Below, piece after piece: positions 9,899 to 18,484 of a DNA stretch of 52,136 nt (positions within the stretch are counted from its first letter, which is position 1; each line of letters begins with the position of its first letter). The DNA is taken from positions 1 to 52,136 of the forward strand of contig NZ_VJZC01000015.1 of NCBI RefSeq assembly GCF_009377185.1. Reading direction: 5' to 3'. The notes beneath the pieces were generated by a model that made no database searches, was not told the DNA's origin, and was given only the letters and a program-made list of their open reading frames with translations. This stretch comes from Streptomyces spongiae. GTDB taxonomy: Bacteria > Actinomycetota > Actinomycetes > Streptomycetales > Streptomycetaceae. Made by a program: the position numbers and the translations under genes.

Positions 9899-10783
9899 TC
9901 ATTCGCCGCCACCACGTCGGCCGGTCAGGGCTGCCCGGGCCGCCGTGAGCGACTGCTCGGCGTAGCCGCGGCCGAACAGCACGGTGTGGACCAGCAAGGG
10001 GAACAGTTGATGCAGCGGGATGCGGTCGGCCCAGCCGTCGGCGAGTGGCACGGCGCGCTGGTAGCCCTCCAGGACCAGGTCCAGATGCGGACAGCCGAAG
10101 AGGTGGAGCATCGCCAGGTCGGTCTCGCGGTGGCCGCCGTGGGAGGCCGGGTCGATCAGCCAGGCATGTCCGTCGGCGCCCCACAGCACATTGCCGTTCC
10201 ACAGGTCGCCGTGGAGGCGGGCGGGCGGCTCGGCGGGGCCCGCCAACTCCGGCAGCCTCTCGCAGACCCGCTCCACCACGGCCGTCTCGTCGGCACGCAT
10301 GACGCCCTCGTCGACCGCCCGGCGCAGATAGGGCAGTACGCGGTGCTCGGCGTACCAGTGGGGCCAGTCGGCACCCGGAGTGTTCCGCATCGGAGCGAGC
10401 CCGATGTACGCATGGGCGGGGCCGTCCGGCGGCGCGGCACCGAACGCCGTCGCGCCGGTGGAGTGCAGGGTGGCCAGATCGGCGCCGAAGCGGACCGCCG
10501 CCTGCCGGTCGGGCCGGCCACGCGGGACATGTTCGGTCACCAGCCAGTGTGCGTCGTGCCCGTACACGGCGGGGACACGGACCGTCCCCGTGTCGCTCAG
10601 CCAGCGCAACCCCGCCGCCTCGGCCCGCGCCGCACCGGGCCCGTCCCCGCGCTTGACCATCACGACCTGGCCGCCGTCGAGGGTGACTTCGGCGAGCGTC
10701 GCCGACAGCGGGCGCTCACCCCTCACTTGGCGGCCGGTGAGCCGTTCCGCCGCTGTTCCCGGGTTCTCGCTGTGCACGGCCAC
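9899..10783 (-). CDS. fructosamine kinase family protein
   Basis: 294-residue aminoglycoside-phosphotransferase-fold kinase of the fructosamine kinase group. Seen: VVMVKRG (ATP-site Lys), AEAAGLRWL, WLVTEHVPRG (hinge), the catalytic loop ARLHGDLWNGNVLWG at about 190 and the metal-binding LIDPASHGGHRETDLAMLHLFG. Family enzymes phosphorylate fructosamines/ribulosamines on glycated amines or proteins, promoting deglycation. Start is GTG 10783; no clear ribosome binding site. First gene of a two-gene unit with the aldo/keto reductase, and divergent from the ABC exporter operon. Confidence 0.88.
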   Translation of the reverse strand: MAVHSENPGTAAERLTGRQVRGERPLSATLAEVTLDGGQVVMVKRGDGPGAARAEAAGLRWLSDTGTVRVPAVYGHDAHWLVTEHVPRGRPDRQAAVRFGADLATLHSTGATAFGAAPPDGPAHAYIGLAPMRNTPGADWPHWYAEHRVLPYLRRAVDEGVMRADETAVVERVCERLPELAGPAEPPARLHGDLWNGNVLWGADGHAWLIDPASHGGHRETDLAMLHLFGCPHLDLVLEGYQRAVPLADGWADRIPLHQLFPLLVHTVLFGRGYAEQSLTAARAALTGRRGGGE

Positions 10784-10810
10784 CAGGGTAGGCCGTCACC
10801 ATCTTCCGGT

Positions 10811-10864
10811 TCTTCAGCAGCTGTTCGGGTTCTCCAGCGGCTGTTCGGGCATGACATCTGTCAT
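10811..10864. promoter_or_regulatory. tandem 20-bp repeat and 14-bp palindrome upstream of ABC/two-component operon
   Basis: Two adjacent 20-bp near-copies, TCTTCAGCAGCTGTTCGGGT (10811-10830) and TCTCCAGCGGCTGTTCGGGC (10831-10850; three substitutions), are followed directly by ATGACA-TC-TGTCAT (10851-10864), a near-perfect palindrome. This sits 60 bp upstream of the ABC ATPase start and in the gap divergent to the fructosamine kinase gene. A NarL-type response regulator such as the one encoded downstream binds comparable dyads, so autoregulation is plausible (inference). Confidence 0.5.
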
Positions 10865-10924
10865 TCCGTACGCGCGACACACGGCACTGCCGGGCCGCGG
10901 CCCCTCCTCGCCAGGATGGTCCGC

Positions 10925-11872
10925 ATGACGACAACTGCCAAGGCCACCTCGCCGGTGGTCGGCTTCGATCAGGTGACCAAGAGGTACGGAGACGTCCGTG
11001 CGGTGGACGGGCTCACGCTCGCCCTGCACCCGGGGGAGACGGTGGCCCTCCTCGGGCCGAACGGCGCGGGCAAGTCCACCGCGCTCGACCTGCTGCTCGG
11101 CCTGCGGCCGGCGGACAGCGGCACGGTCCGGGTGTTCGGCACCAGCCCCCGCGAGGCGATCGTGGGCGGCCGGGTCGGAGCCATGCTCCAGAGCGGCGGG
11201 CTGATGGACGAGGTGACGGTCGGCGAGCTGGTACGGCTGGCCTGCGCCCTGCATCCCAGGCCGTTCCCGGTGAGGGACGTGCTCGCCCGCGCGGGTATCG
11301 CACAGATCGCCGACCGCAAGGTCAACAAGCTCTCCGGCGGCCAGAGTCAGCGCGTCCGCTTCGCCCTGGCCACGGCCGGCGACAGCGACCTGATCGTCCT
11401 GGACGAGCCGACCACCGGCATGGACGTCTCCGCCCGCCAGGCCTTCTGGGCCACCATGCGCGAGCAGGCCGAGCAGGGACGCACGGTCCTCTTCGCCACC
11501 CACTACCTCGAAGAGGCCGACGCGATAGCGGACCGGGTGCTGGTCCTGCACCGGGGGCGGCTCCTCGCGGACGGCACCGCCGCCGAGATCAAGGCGAAGG
11601 CCGGAGCCCGCCGGATCGCCTTCGACGTGGAGGGCGCCGTCGACGAAGACCGGCTGCGCGAGCTGCCCTTCCTCACCACGATCACGATCTCCCGCAACGG
11701 CTCCGCCGAAGCCCCCGGCCGGGCGGTCCGCATCCAGTCCACCGACGCCGACGCCACCGTGCACGCGCTGTACGGCCTCGGTCTCTACCCCCGCAATCTC
11801 GAAGTGGCCGGGCTCGGGCTGGAGCAGGCCTTCGTAGCGATCACCGCCGCCGAGGAGGCCAAGCAGTCATGA
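10925..11872 (+). CDS. ABC exporter ATP-binding protein (BcrA/DrrA type)
   Basis: 315-residue ATPase. Walker A LLGPNGAGKST (about 38-48), signature NKLSGGQSQRVRFAL, Walker B DLIVLDEPTTGMDV, switch His in FATHYLEEAD, and a C-terminal accessory domain of about 90 residues. Start chosen at ATG 10925 (MTTTAKATS); an in-frame ATG at 10916 is possible, while the much longer open frame upstream is a shadow of the minus-strand genes. Its stop overlaps the permease start (ATGA). Function with the next gene: ABC-2 type export of a drug, lipid or peptide. Confidence 0.92.
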   Translation: MTTTAKATSPVVGFDQVTKRYGDVRAVDGLTLALHPGETVALLGPNGAGKSTALDLLLGLRPADSGTVRVFGTSPREAIVGGRVGAMLQSGGLMDEVTVGELVRLACALHPRPFPVRDVLARAGIAQIADRKVNKLSGGQSQRVRFALATAGDSDLIVLDEPTTGMDVSARQAFWATMREQAEQGRTVLFATHYLEEADAIADRVLVLHRGRLLADGTAAEIKAKAGARRIAFDVEGAVDEDRLRELPFLTTITISRNGSAEAPGRAVRIQSTDADATVHALYGLGLYPRNLEVAGLGLEQAFVAITAAEEAKQS

Positions 11873-12609
11873 ACAGCCTGATCAGGCTCGAACTCGCCCG
11901 CGCCCTGCGCAACCGCAAGTTCCTGTTCTTCTCGGTGATCTACCCCTCGGCGCTGTTCCTGCTCATCGCGGGCAACGCCGACTCCACCACCAAGATCGAC
12001 GGCACCGGTCTGACCGTCCCGACGTACATGATGGTCTCCATGGCGTCCTTCGGCGCCCTGACCGCCGTGCTGATGGGCAACAGCGAACGCATCGCCAAGG
12101 AGCGCGAGAGTGGCTGGGTACGACAGCTGCGGCTGACCACCCTGCCGGGGCGCGGCTACGTCCTGGCGAAGACGGCGAGTGCCGCCGTGGTCAGTCTGCC
12201 GTCCATCGTCATCGTCTTCGTCGTCGCCGCGGCCGTGAAGGACGTGCGCCTGGACTTCTGGCAGTGGTTCGCCCTCACCGGCGCCATCTGGGCCGGCAGC
12301 CTCGTCTTCGCTTCTCTCGGCGTCGCCATCGGTTATCTCGCGACCGGGGACGCGGTCCGTCCGATCACGATGATCACCTACTTCGGACTGTCCATGCTCG
12401 GCGGCCTGTGGATGCCGTCGACCACGTTCCCGCAGTGGCTGCAGGACATCGCGAAGTGGCTGCCCACACACGCGTACGCTGCCCTCGGGCGGGCGATCGA
12501 GCAGAGCCAGGCCCCGCACGCCCAGGACATCGCCATCCTCGCCGTCTTCTTCGTTCTCTTCTCCGGCGGCGCGGCATGGCTCTACCGGAAGGACACGCTG
12601 AAGGCGTGA
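11869..12609 (+). CDS. ABC-2 type permease
   Basis: 246 residues with six hydrophobic segments (about 20-37, 52-70, 100-125, 132-155, 165-185, 222-240). The N-terminal LARALRNRKFLFFSVIYPSALFLL and the central ERESGWVRQLRLTTLPGRGYVLAKT are typical of ABC-2 membrane subunits. Start ATG overlaps the ATPase stop, and its TGA overlaps the GTG of the histidine kinase, so all four genes of this unit are translationally coupled. Confidence 0.92.
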   Translation: MNSLIRLELARALRNRKFLFFSVIYPSALFLLIAGNADSTTKIDGTGLTVPTYMMVSMASFGALTAVLMGNSERIAKERESGWVRQLRLTTLPGRGYVLAKTASAAVVSLPSIVIVFVVAAAVKDVRLDFWQWFALTGAIWAGSLVFASLGVAIGYLATGDAVRPITMITYFGLSMLGGLWMPSTTFPQWLQDIAKWLPTHAYAALGRAIEQSQAPHAQDIAILAVFFVLFSGGAAWLYRKDTLKA

Positions 12610-13784
12610 GCGGCATCGGACTGGGGCAGCGCCCCCAGACCCGCAGACAGAAGCAGATCAAACTGCTCTGGATCGGCATCTGGCTCGCCTATCTGAGCGC
12701 CCCCGTCAAGGACCTGCTGCACGGGGGCCACAGCGACGGCGTCCGGATCCTCGGCTGTCTCGGTCTGGTCGTCTTCGTCGTCTGGTACTTCGCCCTGATC
12801 TTCCGCACGGGCCGCCGCGAGACCAACGGCGCGGTGCTCGGCGCGCTCGCGGTCCTCGCGGCCCAGTCGGCCGTCCTGTCCCTCTTCCTGGGGCGGGAGT
12901 GGCTCGTACTGTTCGTGTACGTGTCCATCTCGGCCGGTGCGGCGCTCCCGATGCGGCTCGCGAGGTGGGCCATCCCGGTCACGTCCGCCCTGATGACCGT
13001 GATCGCGCTCAGCGTCCCGGGCGGGGAGGCGTACCTGGCCGGGCTGCTCCTCCCGGCGCTCCTCGGCGGGTTCGCCATGACCGGCGTGCGCGAGCTCGTC
13101 CGGACGACCATCGCGCTGCGCGAGGCGCGGGCGACCGTGGCCCAGCTCGCCGCCAACGAGGAACGGCTGCGTCTGGCCCGCGACCTCCACGACCTGCTGG
13201 GGCACTCCCTGTCGCTGATCACGCTGAAGAGCGAACTGGCGGGCCGGATGCTGCCCGACCACCCCGACACGGCGGCCCGGCAGATCGCCGACATCGAGAA
13301 CGTCAGCCGCCAGGCCCTGGTCGACGTCCGTGAGGCCGTCACGGGCTATCGCCGGCCGCGGCTGCCCGGCGAACTCGCGGGCGCACAGGTCGCGTTGACC
13401 GCGGCGGGGATCACCGCCGACGTGCCCGCCGAACCGGACCTCACCGGGATCTCCGAGGAGTGCGAGACCGCGCTGGCGTGGGCGTTGCGCGAGGCGGTCA
13501 CCAACGTCGTACGGCACAGCGGGGCACGTCGCTGCTCGGTGGAGCTGGTGCGCCGCCAGACCCTCGACGGGCCGACGGTGCAGCTGACCGTGGAGGACGA
13601 CGGACAGGGCGCGGACGGAAGTACGTACGGGAACGGGCTGACCGGCCTGACCGAGCGCCTGGAGAAGACCGGCGGGGAGCTGACGGCACAACCGGGGCGG
13701 CGCGGCGGCTTCCGGCTGGTCGCCCTGGTGCCCGCCGGGGCGGGAACCGGCGCGGGCGACGAGCCCATAGGATCCGGGGCATGA
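12606..13784 (+). CDS. sensor histidine kinase (HisKA_3/DesK type)
   Basis: 392 residues from GTG 12606, overlapping the permease stop by GTGA. N-terminal membrane part with about five to six helices (residues 20-165), coiled linker EARATVAQLAANEERLRLA, phospho-acceptor box RDLHDLLGHSLSLITLKSELA (His near 197), ATPase domain with N-box LREAVTNVVRHSG and G-box VEDDGQGADGS then GNGLTGLTERLEKTGG. No extracytoplasmic sensor domain is visible, as in DesK-like intramembrane-sensing kinases, which usually respond to membrane-active agents or to their partner ABC exporter. Confidence 0.93.
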   Translation: MSGIGLGQRPQTRRQKQIKLLWIGIWLAYLSAPVKDLLHGGHSDGVRILGCLGLVVFVVWYFALIFRTGRRETNGAVLGALAVLAAQSAVLSLFLGREWLVLFVYVSISAGAALPMRLARWAIPVTSALMTVIALSVPGGEAYLAGLLLPALLGGFAMTGVRELVRTTIALREARATVAQLAANEERLRLARDLHDLLGHSLSLITLKSELAGRMLPDHPDTAARQIADIENVSRQALVDVREAVTGYRRPRLPGELAGAQVALTAAGITADVPAEPDLTGISEECETALAWALREAVTNVVRHSGARRCSVELVRRQTLDGPTVQLTVEDDGQGADGSTYGNGLTGLTERLEKTGGELTAQPGRRGGFRLVALVPAGAGTGAGDEPIGSGA

Positions 13785-14395
13785 GCCGCATGATCAAGGT
13801 CCTGCTCGCGGAGGACCAGTCGATGGTCCGTGAGGCGCTGGCCGCCCTGCTCGGCCTCGAACCGGACATCGACGTGGTCGCACAGGTCGCACGCGGGGAC
13901 GACGTGGTGCGGGCTGCCCGGGAACACGACGTGGACGTGGCGCTGCTCGACATCGAGATGCCGGGTGCGACCGGGATCGAGGCGGCTGCCCAGCTGCACG
14001 CGGAACTGCCCATGATCAAGCTGGTGATCCTCACGACGTTCGGACGGCCCGGCTATCTGCGCAGCGCGATGGAGGCCGGGGCGGACGCGTTCCTGGTGAA
14101 GGACGCCCCCGCGGCCCAGCTCGCCGCGGCGGTCCGCAAGGTGCTGGCGGGGGAGCGCGTCATCGACCCCACCCTGGCCGCGGCGGCCCTGGCCGAGGGC
14201 GCGAACCCCCTGACGGACCGCGAACGCGAGGTGCTCCGCGCCGCCGAAGACGGTTCCACCAACGCGGAACTGGCCGCCACCTTGCACCTCTCCCAGGGCA
14301 CGGTCCGCAACTACCTCTCCACCGCGATCCAGAAACTGACGGCACGCAACAGAGCGGAGGCGGTGCGGATAGCGAGGGAGAAGGGCTGGCTCTAG
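13781..14395 (+). CDS. NarL/FixJ-type response regulator
   Basis: 204 residues. Receiver domain 1-120 with the acidic pair in LLAEDQS, phospho-acceptor in VALLDIEMPG (Asp 57 region) and conserved Lys in FLVKDAPAA; LuxR-type HTH at about 140-200 (LTDREREVLRAAEDGSTNAELAATL, then GTVRNYLSTAIQKL). Start ATG 13781 overlaps the kinase stop (ATGA); an internal ATG at 13790 also fits. Likely controls its own ABC exporter operon, the upstream palindrome at 10851-10864 being a candidate site. Confidence 0.94.
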   Translation: MSRMIKVLLAEDQSMVREALAALLGLEPDIDVVAQVARGDDVVRAAREHDVDVALLDIEMPGATGIEAAAQLHAELPMIKLVILTTFGRPGYLRSAMEAGADAFLVKDAPAAQLAAAVRKVLAGERVIDPTLAAAALAEGANPLTDREREVLRAAEDGSTNAELAATLHLSQGTVRNYLSTAIQKLTARNRAEAVRIAREKGWL

Positions 14396-14412
14396 CCCCC
14401 AGGCCCCGGTCG

Positions 14413-14712
14413 TCAGGCGGCACCGCTCACGCCGGGAGCCACGAAACGCCGGTGGAGAGGGAGGCAACGGGACTCGGGCTCACCACTGATGCCGACCTCC
14501 TTGAGGGCGGGCGCGAGCCGGTCGGCGAAGAACCGCTCGAAGTGCGCCTGGTCGTCCCACACGTCCGTCACCTGCAGCGCGCCCTCCTCGTACCAGGCCA
14601 CATGTAGGAGGAGACCTTCCGGCACCTCCTCCTCCCAGCGCACCGACTCCCGTGCGGCGTCGTACTGCTCGGGCGCCAGCCCTTCCCAGAACAGGGACAA
14701 CACAACGGCCAT
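14413..14712 (-). CDS. small alpha/beta-barrel-like protein (hypothetical, ABM/Dabb-like)
   Basis: 99 residues from ATG 14712, which has an excellent ribosome binding site (AGAGGAGG); a longer frame to 14931 lacks one. Reads MAVVLSLFWEGLAPEQYDAAR, LLLHVAWYEEGALQVTDVWDDQAHFERFFADRLAPALKEVG. The alternating pattern and the VTDVWDDQAHFERFF element resemble dimeric alpha+beta barrel proteins (antibiotic-biosynthesis-monooxygenase fold), but no catalytic signature is visible. Function unknown. Divergent from the ECF sigma gene, convergent with the response regulator. Confidence 0.75.
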   Translation of the reverse strand: MAVVLSLFWEGLAPEQYDAARESVRWEEEVPEGLLLHVAWYEEGALQVTDVWDDQAHFERFFADRLAPALKEVGISGEPESRCLPLHRRFVAPGVSGAA

Positions 14713-14866
14713 GGCGACGCCTCCTCTGTTCACGCTTCCCGGCCAGTAGACCGGCCCGGCCGACTGGCCGCCCGTCGTCGTGGGCCGTCTGCGCGAATCT
14801 CTCCGTGTGAGGGGCATCACAGCCAATGAGTGAACCCGCGGGGGTGCTCGGGACGACCGGCCTGAT

Positions 14867-15436
14867 GTGTGGAAAAGAGCGACCGTCATAGGGCGGTTGG
14901 ACGAGGAAGGACTGCTGCGCAGGGTGGCCAAGGGCGACCGCGCGGCGTTCGAGGAGTTCTACCGCCGTACCTCACCGTGGCTCGCGGTGCGGCTGCGCCG
15001 CCGTTGCGCCGATGAGCAGATCGTGGGGGAGGTTCTCCAGGAGACCTATATCGCGGTGTGGCGAGCGGCGGGCTCGTTCGCCGGCGGCGCGGCAGGCGGC
15101 AGCGCGATGGGCTGGCTGTGGACCGTGGCCGCCCGGCGGCTCGTCGACGCCTTCCGGTCCGAAGGGCGACACCAGACGATCGTCCGGGCCGCGGCCGCCG
15201 TGGACACGGCCGAACCGGATCCCAGCGCCGAGGAGACGCTGCTGGAGTCGACGCTGTCCGGTGACGTGGGCGACGCCCTCGCCACGCTCGCACCCGAACT
15301 GCGCCAGGTCCTCCAAGCGTTGGTGCTGGACGGGCTGAGTGTCCGGGAGGCGTCGACGCTGCTCGGCATACCAGAAGGAACAGTCAAGACCCGGGCCCGG
15401 CGCGCGCGGTCGGCCATGCGGAAGGCGATGTCATGA
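14867..15436 (+). CDS. ECF-type RNA polymerase sigma factor
   Basis: 189 residues. Region 2 at about 20-90 (LLRRVAKGDRAAFEEFYRRTSPWL, then EVLQETYIAVWRAAGSF and WLWTVAARRLVDAFRSEGR), region 4 at about 130-185 (LAPELRQVLQALVLDGLSVREASTLLGIPEGTVKTRARRAR). The acidic linker between them is long-ish. The start ATG 14867 lacks a convincing ribosome binding site; the transcript may be leaderless or a nearby alternative start may be used. Stop overlaps the anti-sigma gene start (ATGA), fixing the partner. Probably activates the downstream ABC genes and its own promoter in the 14713-14866 gap. Confidence 0.94.
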   Translation: MWKRATVIGRLDEEGLLRRVAKGDRAAFEEFYRRTSPWLAVRLRRRCADEQIVGEVLQETYIAVWRAAGSFAGGAAGGSAMGWLWTVAARRLVDAFRSEGRHQTIVRAAAAVDTAEPDPSAEETLLESTLSGDVGDALATLAPELRQVLQALVLDGLSVREASTLLGIPEGTVKTRARRARSAMRKAMS

Positions 15437-16263
15437 GCGGCACCACAGGACCCCACGCCGGGCGCGACCTGATCACCGCCTACGTCACGGGGGACACCAC
15501 ACTGCCCGCCGACGCGGAATGGGCGTTGGAAGCGCACCTGGAGAACTGCGCCCCGTGCAGGCGACACGTCGCCGAGGCGGTCGCGACGCACACCCCCACG
15601 GTGAACACGCTGCTGGACCGCGTGTGGGCCGAAGTGGCCGCGACGGCCCACGACCTGCCGGCACCCGTACGTTCCCCGCTGCTGCGCGCGGTACGCCGCT
15701 GGGCGCCGCCGTCGCAGCTGCCCTGGCTGCTGATGAGCGTGCTGGTGGTTCTCTCCGCGCTGGGCATCGACATGCTCGCCCGAGAGAGGGACGTACCTTC
15801 GCTGGTCCTGCTGCTGGCTCCCGTGGTTCCGCTCCTCGGGGTGGCGGCCGCCTGGTCCCAGCGGCTCGACCCGATGGGCGAGCTGACGGCGACCACACCC
15901 CGCGCGGGGCTGCGCATGGTGCTGCGGCGCACCGCCGTGGTGCTGGGCGTGGTGATCCCGGTGCTGGCCGTGGCCGGGGGAATCGTCGGGGTGTCACCGG
16001 CCCTGTGCCTGCTGCCGTGCCTCGCCTTCACGGTCGGCACGCTCGCGCTGGGCACGGTGACGGGCCTACGGCGGGCGGCCGCGCTCCTGGGCTCGGCATG
16101 GGCCGTCGGGGCGATCGTCCCCAGCTTGGCCACCGCTCGGCTGTCCGTGCTGCTGGCACCCGAGAGCCTGCCGGTCTGGGGACTGGCGGTCACGGTGTCC
16201 GCGCTCGCGATCACCGTACGGGCACGCGCCTTCACGACCCTGCCCGGCACGGAACTTCCCTGA
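15433..16263 (+). CDS. zinc-binding membrane anti-sigma factor (ZAS type)
   Basis: 276 residues. N-terminal cytoplasmic domain with the ZAS metal motif His-x3-Cys-x2-Cys in EAHLENCAPCRRHV (about residues 33-46), followed by about five to six membrane segments (about 97-112, 120-142, 170-195, 198-215, 225-240, 244-262). Such proteins hold the partner ECF sigma factor inactive at the membrane until an envelope or redox signal arrives. Translationally coupled to the sigma gene. The end of the gene lies inside a 3 x 21 bp tandem repeat that also contains its stop codon. Confidence 0.9.
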   Translation: MSGTTGPHAGRDLITAYVTGDTTLPADAEWALEAHLENCAPCRRHVAEAVATHTPTVNTLLDRVWAEVAATAHDLPAPVRSPLLRAVRRWAPPSQLPWLLMSVLVVLSALGIDMLARERDVPSLVLLLAPVVPLLGVAAAWSQRLDPMGELTATTPRAGLRMVLRRTAVVLGVVIPVLAVAGGIVGVSPALCLLPCLAFTVGTLALGTVTGLRRAAALLGSAWAVGAIVPSLATARLSVLLAPESLPVWGLAVTVSALAITVRARAFTTLPGTELP

Positions 16264-16315
16264 GATACGACGCAAGTTCCCTGAGTTGCGACGCAACTTC
16301 CCTGAGACACACACG
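16253..16315. repeat. three tandem 21-bp repeats spanning the anti-sigma stop codon
   Basis: Units at 16253-16273, 16274-16294 and 16295-16315, each beginning AA(C/G)TTCCCTGAG; units 1 and 2 differ at a few positions and unit 3 diverges in its second half. The first copy contains the stop codon of the anti-sigma gene (TGA 16261-16263). They fill most of the 83-bp gap before the ABC ATPase gene. Could be slippage, or a protein- or RNA-level control site between the sigma/anti-sigma and ABC parts of the operon. Confidence 0.85.
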
Positions 16316-16346
16316 ACTTCTCACCCACGGACGAACAGGAGACACA

Positions 16347-17156
16347 ATGGTGCGTACGGTGGCTTCCGCCGACTTGGCGCCAACTACCTACGCCTGGCAC
16401 ATACATGCCCGGGACCTACGTGTGCGGGCCGGACGCCGCGCAGCCGTCAACGGCCTGGACCTGCGGTTGGGCCAAGGCGTACACGGACTGCTCGGCCCCA
16501 ACGGCGCCGGCAAGACGACGTTGATCCGCTCGCTCGCGACCGTCCTGAAACCGGACGGCGGCGAACTGGAGTTGCTGGGCCGGCGGATCGGCGGCCGGAC
16601 CGACCTGCGGTCGCTGCGGAAGCGGATCGGGTACCTGCCGCAGGAGTTCGGCTACTACCCGCGGTTCACCCTGCGCGAGTTCGTGGAGTACATGGCCTGG
16701 CTGAAGAAGGTGGACGCGCGTGACATCTCGGGAGCGGTACAGCGCGCGATCGAGCGGGTGGGCCTCGCCGATCGCGCCGACGACCGGATGAAGACGCTGT
16801 CCGGGGGCATGCTGCGCCGTGCGGGCATCGCCCAGGCGATCGTGAACGACCCGGACGTCCTGCTGCTCGACGAGCCGACCGTGGGCTTGGACCCTGCGCA
16901 GCGCCTGGAGTTCCGCACGCTCCTGCGTGATCTCGGCGAACGGGCCTGTGTGCTGGTGTCCACGCATCTGGTCGAGGACGTCGCCGCGTCCTGCACCAAC
17001 GTCGTGCTCGTCGCCGAGGGCCAACTCGTCTTCGAGGGAACACCCGAGGAGGTGGCCGCCCTCGGGGACCCGCGGGACGTCGGGGACAGCCCGATCGAGC
17101 GCGGCTACACCGCCCTCCTCGCCCGCCCCCGCGTGCGGCGGGAGGCGGACCGATGA
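16347..17156 (+). CDS. ABC transporter ATP-binding protein
   Basis: 269 residues from ATG 16347 (ribosome binding site AGGAGA). Walker A LLGPNGAGKTTL (about 48-60), Q-loop region YLPQEFGYYPRFTLREFVEY, signature KTLSGGMLRRAGIAQAI, Walker B DVLLLDEPTVGLDP, switch His STHLVEDVAA. Belongs to the group of ABC-2 exporters where the ATPase partner is a large membrane protein encoded next door. Stop overlaps the following gene (ATGA). A short N-terminal extension (about 25 residues) precedes the ABC domain. Confidence 0.92.
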   Translation: MVRTVASADLAPTTYAWHIHARDLRVRAGRRAAVNGLDLRLGQGVHGLLGPNGAGKTTLIRSLATVLKPDGGELELLGRRIGGRTDLRSLRKRIGYLPQEFGYYPRFTLREFVEYMAWLKKVDARDISGAVQRAIERVGLADRADDRMKTLSGGMLRRAGIAQAIVNDPDVLLLDEPTVGLDPAQRLEFRTLLRDLGERACVLVSTHLVEDVAASCTNVVLVAEGQLVFEGTPEEVAALGDPRDVGDSPIERGYTALLARPRVRREADR

Positions 17157-18484
17157 GTGCACGGATCCTGGCCGTCGAACTGCGCCGCTCCTCCGCGCCG
17201 GTCGTCGGCGCGCTGATCGCCGCGCTCGGCGTCGCCGGGCTGTGGTCCGTGGTCATGTCCAACCAGGGGGAGTTGTGGGACGTGCAGTGGACGATGCTCG
17301 CCGGCTTCCAGCGGATCATGCTGGTCCTGCTCTGGCCCCTGGCCCTCGGCTCAGGCGCCTGGCAGGCCCGGCGTGACCGTCGCTCCGGCATGGAGGAGCT
17401 GCTCGGCACCACCCCGCTGCCGACCTGGCGGCGTACGCTGCCCACCGCCGTCGCACTGGCGCTCTGCCTGATCCTCGGCTACGTGGTGACGCTCGCCGCG
17501 GGTGCGGTCCGGGTCGCCGGCAGAACCGACTACCTGTCCACCGACTGGCTGCCCGTCACGGCCGTGGGCGCACTGACACTGGTCGCGGCCGGATGGCTGG
17601 GCATGGGCATCGGCCGGCTCGTCCCGTCGGTCTACACCCCGCCCGTACTGGTCGTCGCGGGCTTCCTGGTGCTGCTCCTTCCGGTCCAGCTGTCCAAGTC
17701 GTCGGAGCCCGGCGCCATTTCGCTGCTGGCACCCAACCTCACCACCGACTTCGACGAGTTCACCACGATCGTCGGCTCGGTGAGCCTGGCACAGTCACTC
17801 TGGTTCACCGGCCTGGCCGGCAGCGGGCTGCTGCTGCTCATGGTCGCCCGGCGTCGCACGGCCCTCGTGGCACCCGTACCCGCTCTGCTCGGACTCGTGG
17901 TGGCGGTGCCCCTGCTGAGCGCCGCACCGGCCTCCGGCCTGCAGCGTGACCCGGGCGCGTCGGCCGAGGTCTGTACGCACGACGGCGGCCCCACGGTCTG
18001 TGTGACGAAGGCACACGAGCAGGGCCTGGCCGACCTGGTCGGACCCGCGCGTCGCGCGCTGAAGTCGCTGGCGAAACTGCCCGACGCACCCACCTCCGTG
18101 CACGAGGTGACCGGCGACCGCCCCGGCCCGCAGCCGGCCAACCAGGTATGGCTGCACTCCGACAACTACGTACCCGGTCGTGGCTGGGCCGCGGAGAGCG
18201 AGGACGCGCTGGTCGTGGACATCCTCGCCGGTGCGGGCACCCGACCCTGCGAACCCATCGCCTACGGTGCGCGCGCTGTCGCCGGCGCTTGGCTGTACGG
18301 CCGGTATCCCGCGCCGGGCCAGACGATCCTTCCGGGCGAGGAAGCACGCGCACGGGACGCCGCGTGGCGGGAGCTCAAGGCGCTGCCCGCCCAGGAGCAG
18401 GTACGCCGGATCGACGCTGTACGCGAGGCCGAACTGACCTGCCGGGGCGACCTGGACGCGGTGCTGGCCAAGGGGGCTTCATGA
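17153..18484 (+). CDS. ABC-2-like membrane protein with cysteine-containing extracytoplasmic domain
   Basis: 443 residues. Six to seven hydrophobic segments in the first 265 residues (about 15-35, 52-70, 96-120, 132-152, 160-180, 202-226, 235-255), then about 180 hydrophilic residues carrying four cysteines (AEVCTHDGGPTVCVTKAHE, TRPCEPIA, LTCRGDL) that could form two disulfides outside the membrane. The sector DRRSGMEELLGTTPLPTWRRTLPTA fits the cytoplasmic coupling part of ABC-2 permeases. Co-transcribed with the ATPase before it and the membrane protein after it (both overlaps ATGA). Substrate unknown; the ectodomain is not one I recognise. Confidence 0.8.
   Translation: MSARILAVELRRSSAPVVGALIAALGVAGLWSVVMSNQGELWDVQWTMLAGFQRIMLVLLWPLALGSGAWQARRDRRSGMEELLGTTPLPTWRRTLPTAVALALCLILGYVVTLAAGAVRVAGRTDYLSTDWLPVTAVGALTLVAAGWLGMGIGRLVPSVYTPPVLVVAGFLVLLLPVQLSKSSEPGAISLLAPNLTTDFDEFTTIVGSVSLAQSLWFTGLAGSGLLLLMVARRRTALVAPVPALLGLVVAVPLLSAAPASGLQRDPGASAEVCTHDGGPTVCVTKAHEQGLADLVGPARRALKSLAKLPDAPTSVHEVTGDRPGPQPANQVWLHSDNYVPGRGWAAESEDALVVDILAGAGTRPCEPIAYGARAVAGAWLYGRYPAPGQTILPGEEARARDAAWRELKALPAQEQVRRIDAVREAELTCRGDLDAVLAKGAS

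Noticed and set aside
9218..10924. Long plus-strand frame fused ahead of the ABC ATPase
   Set aside because: Antisense to the aldo/keto reductase and fructosamine kinase genes; the true ATPase starts at 10925.
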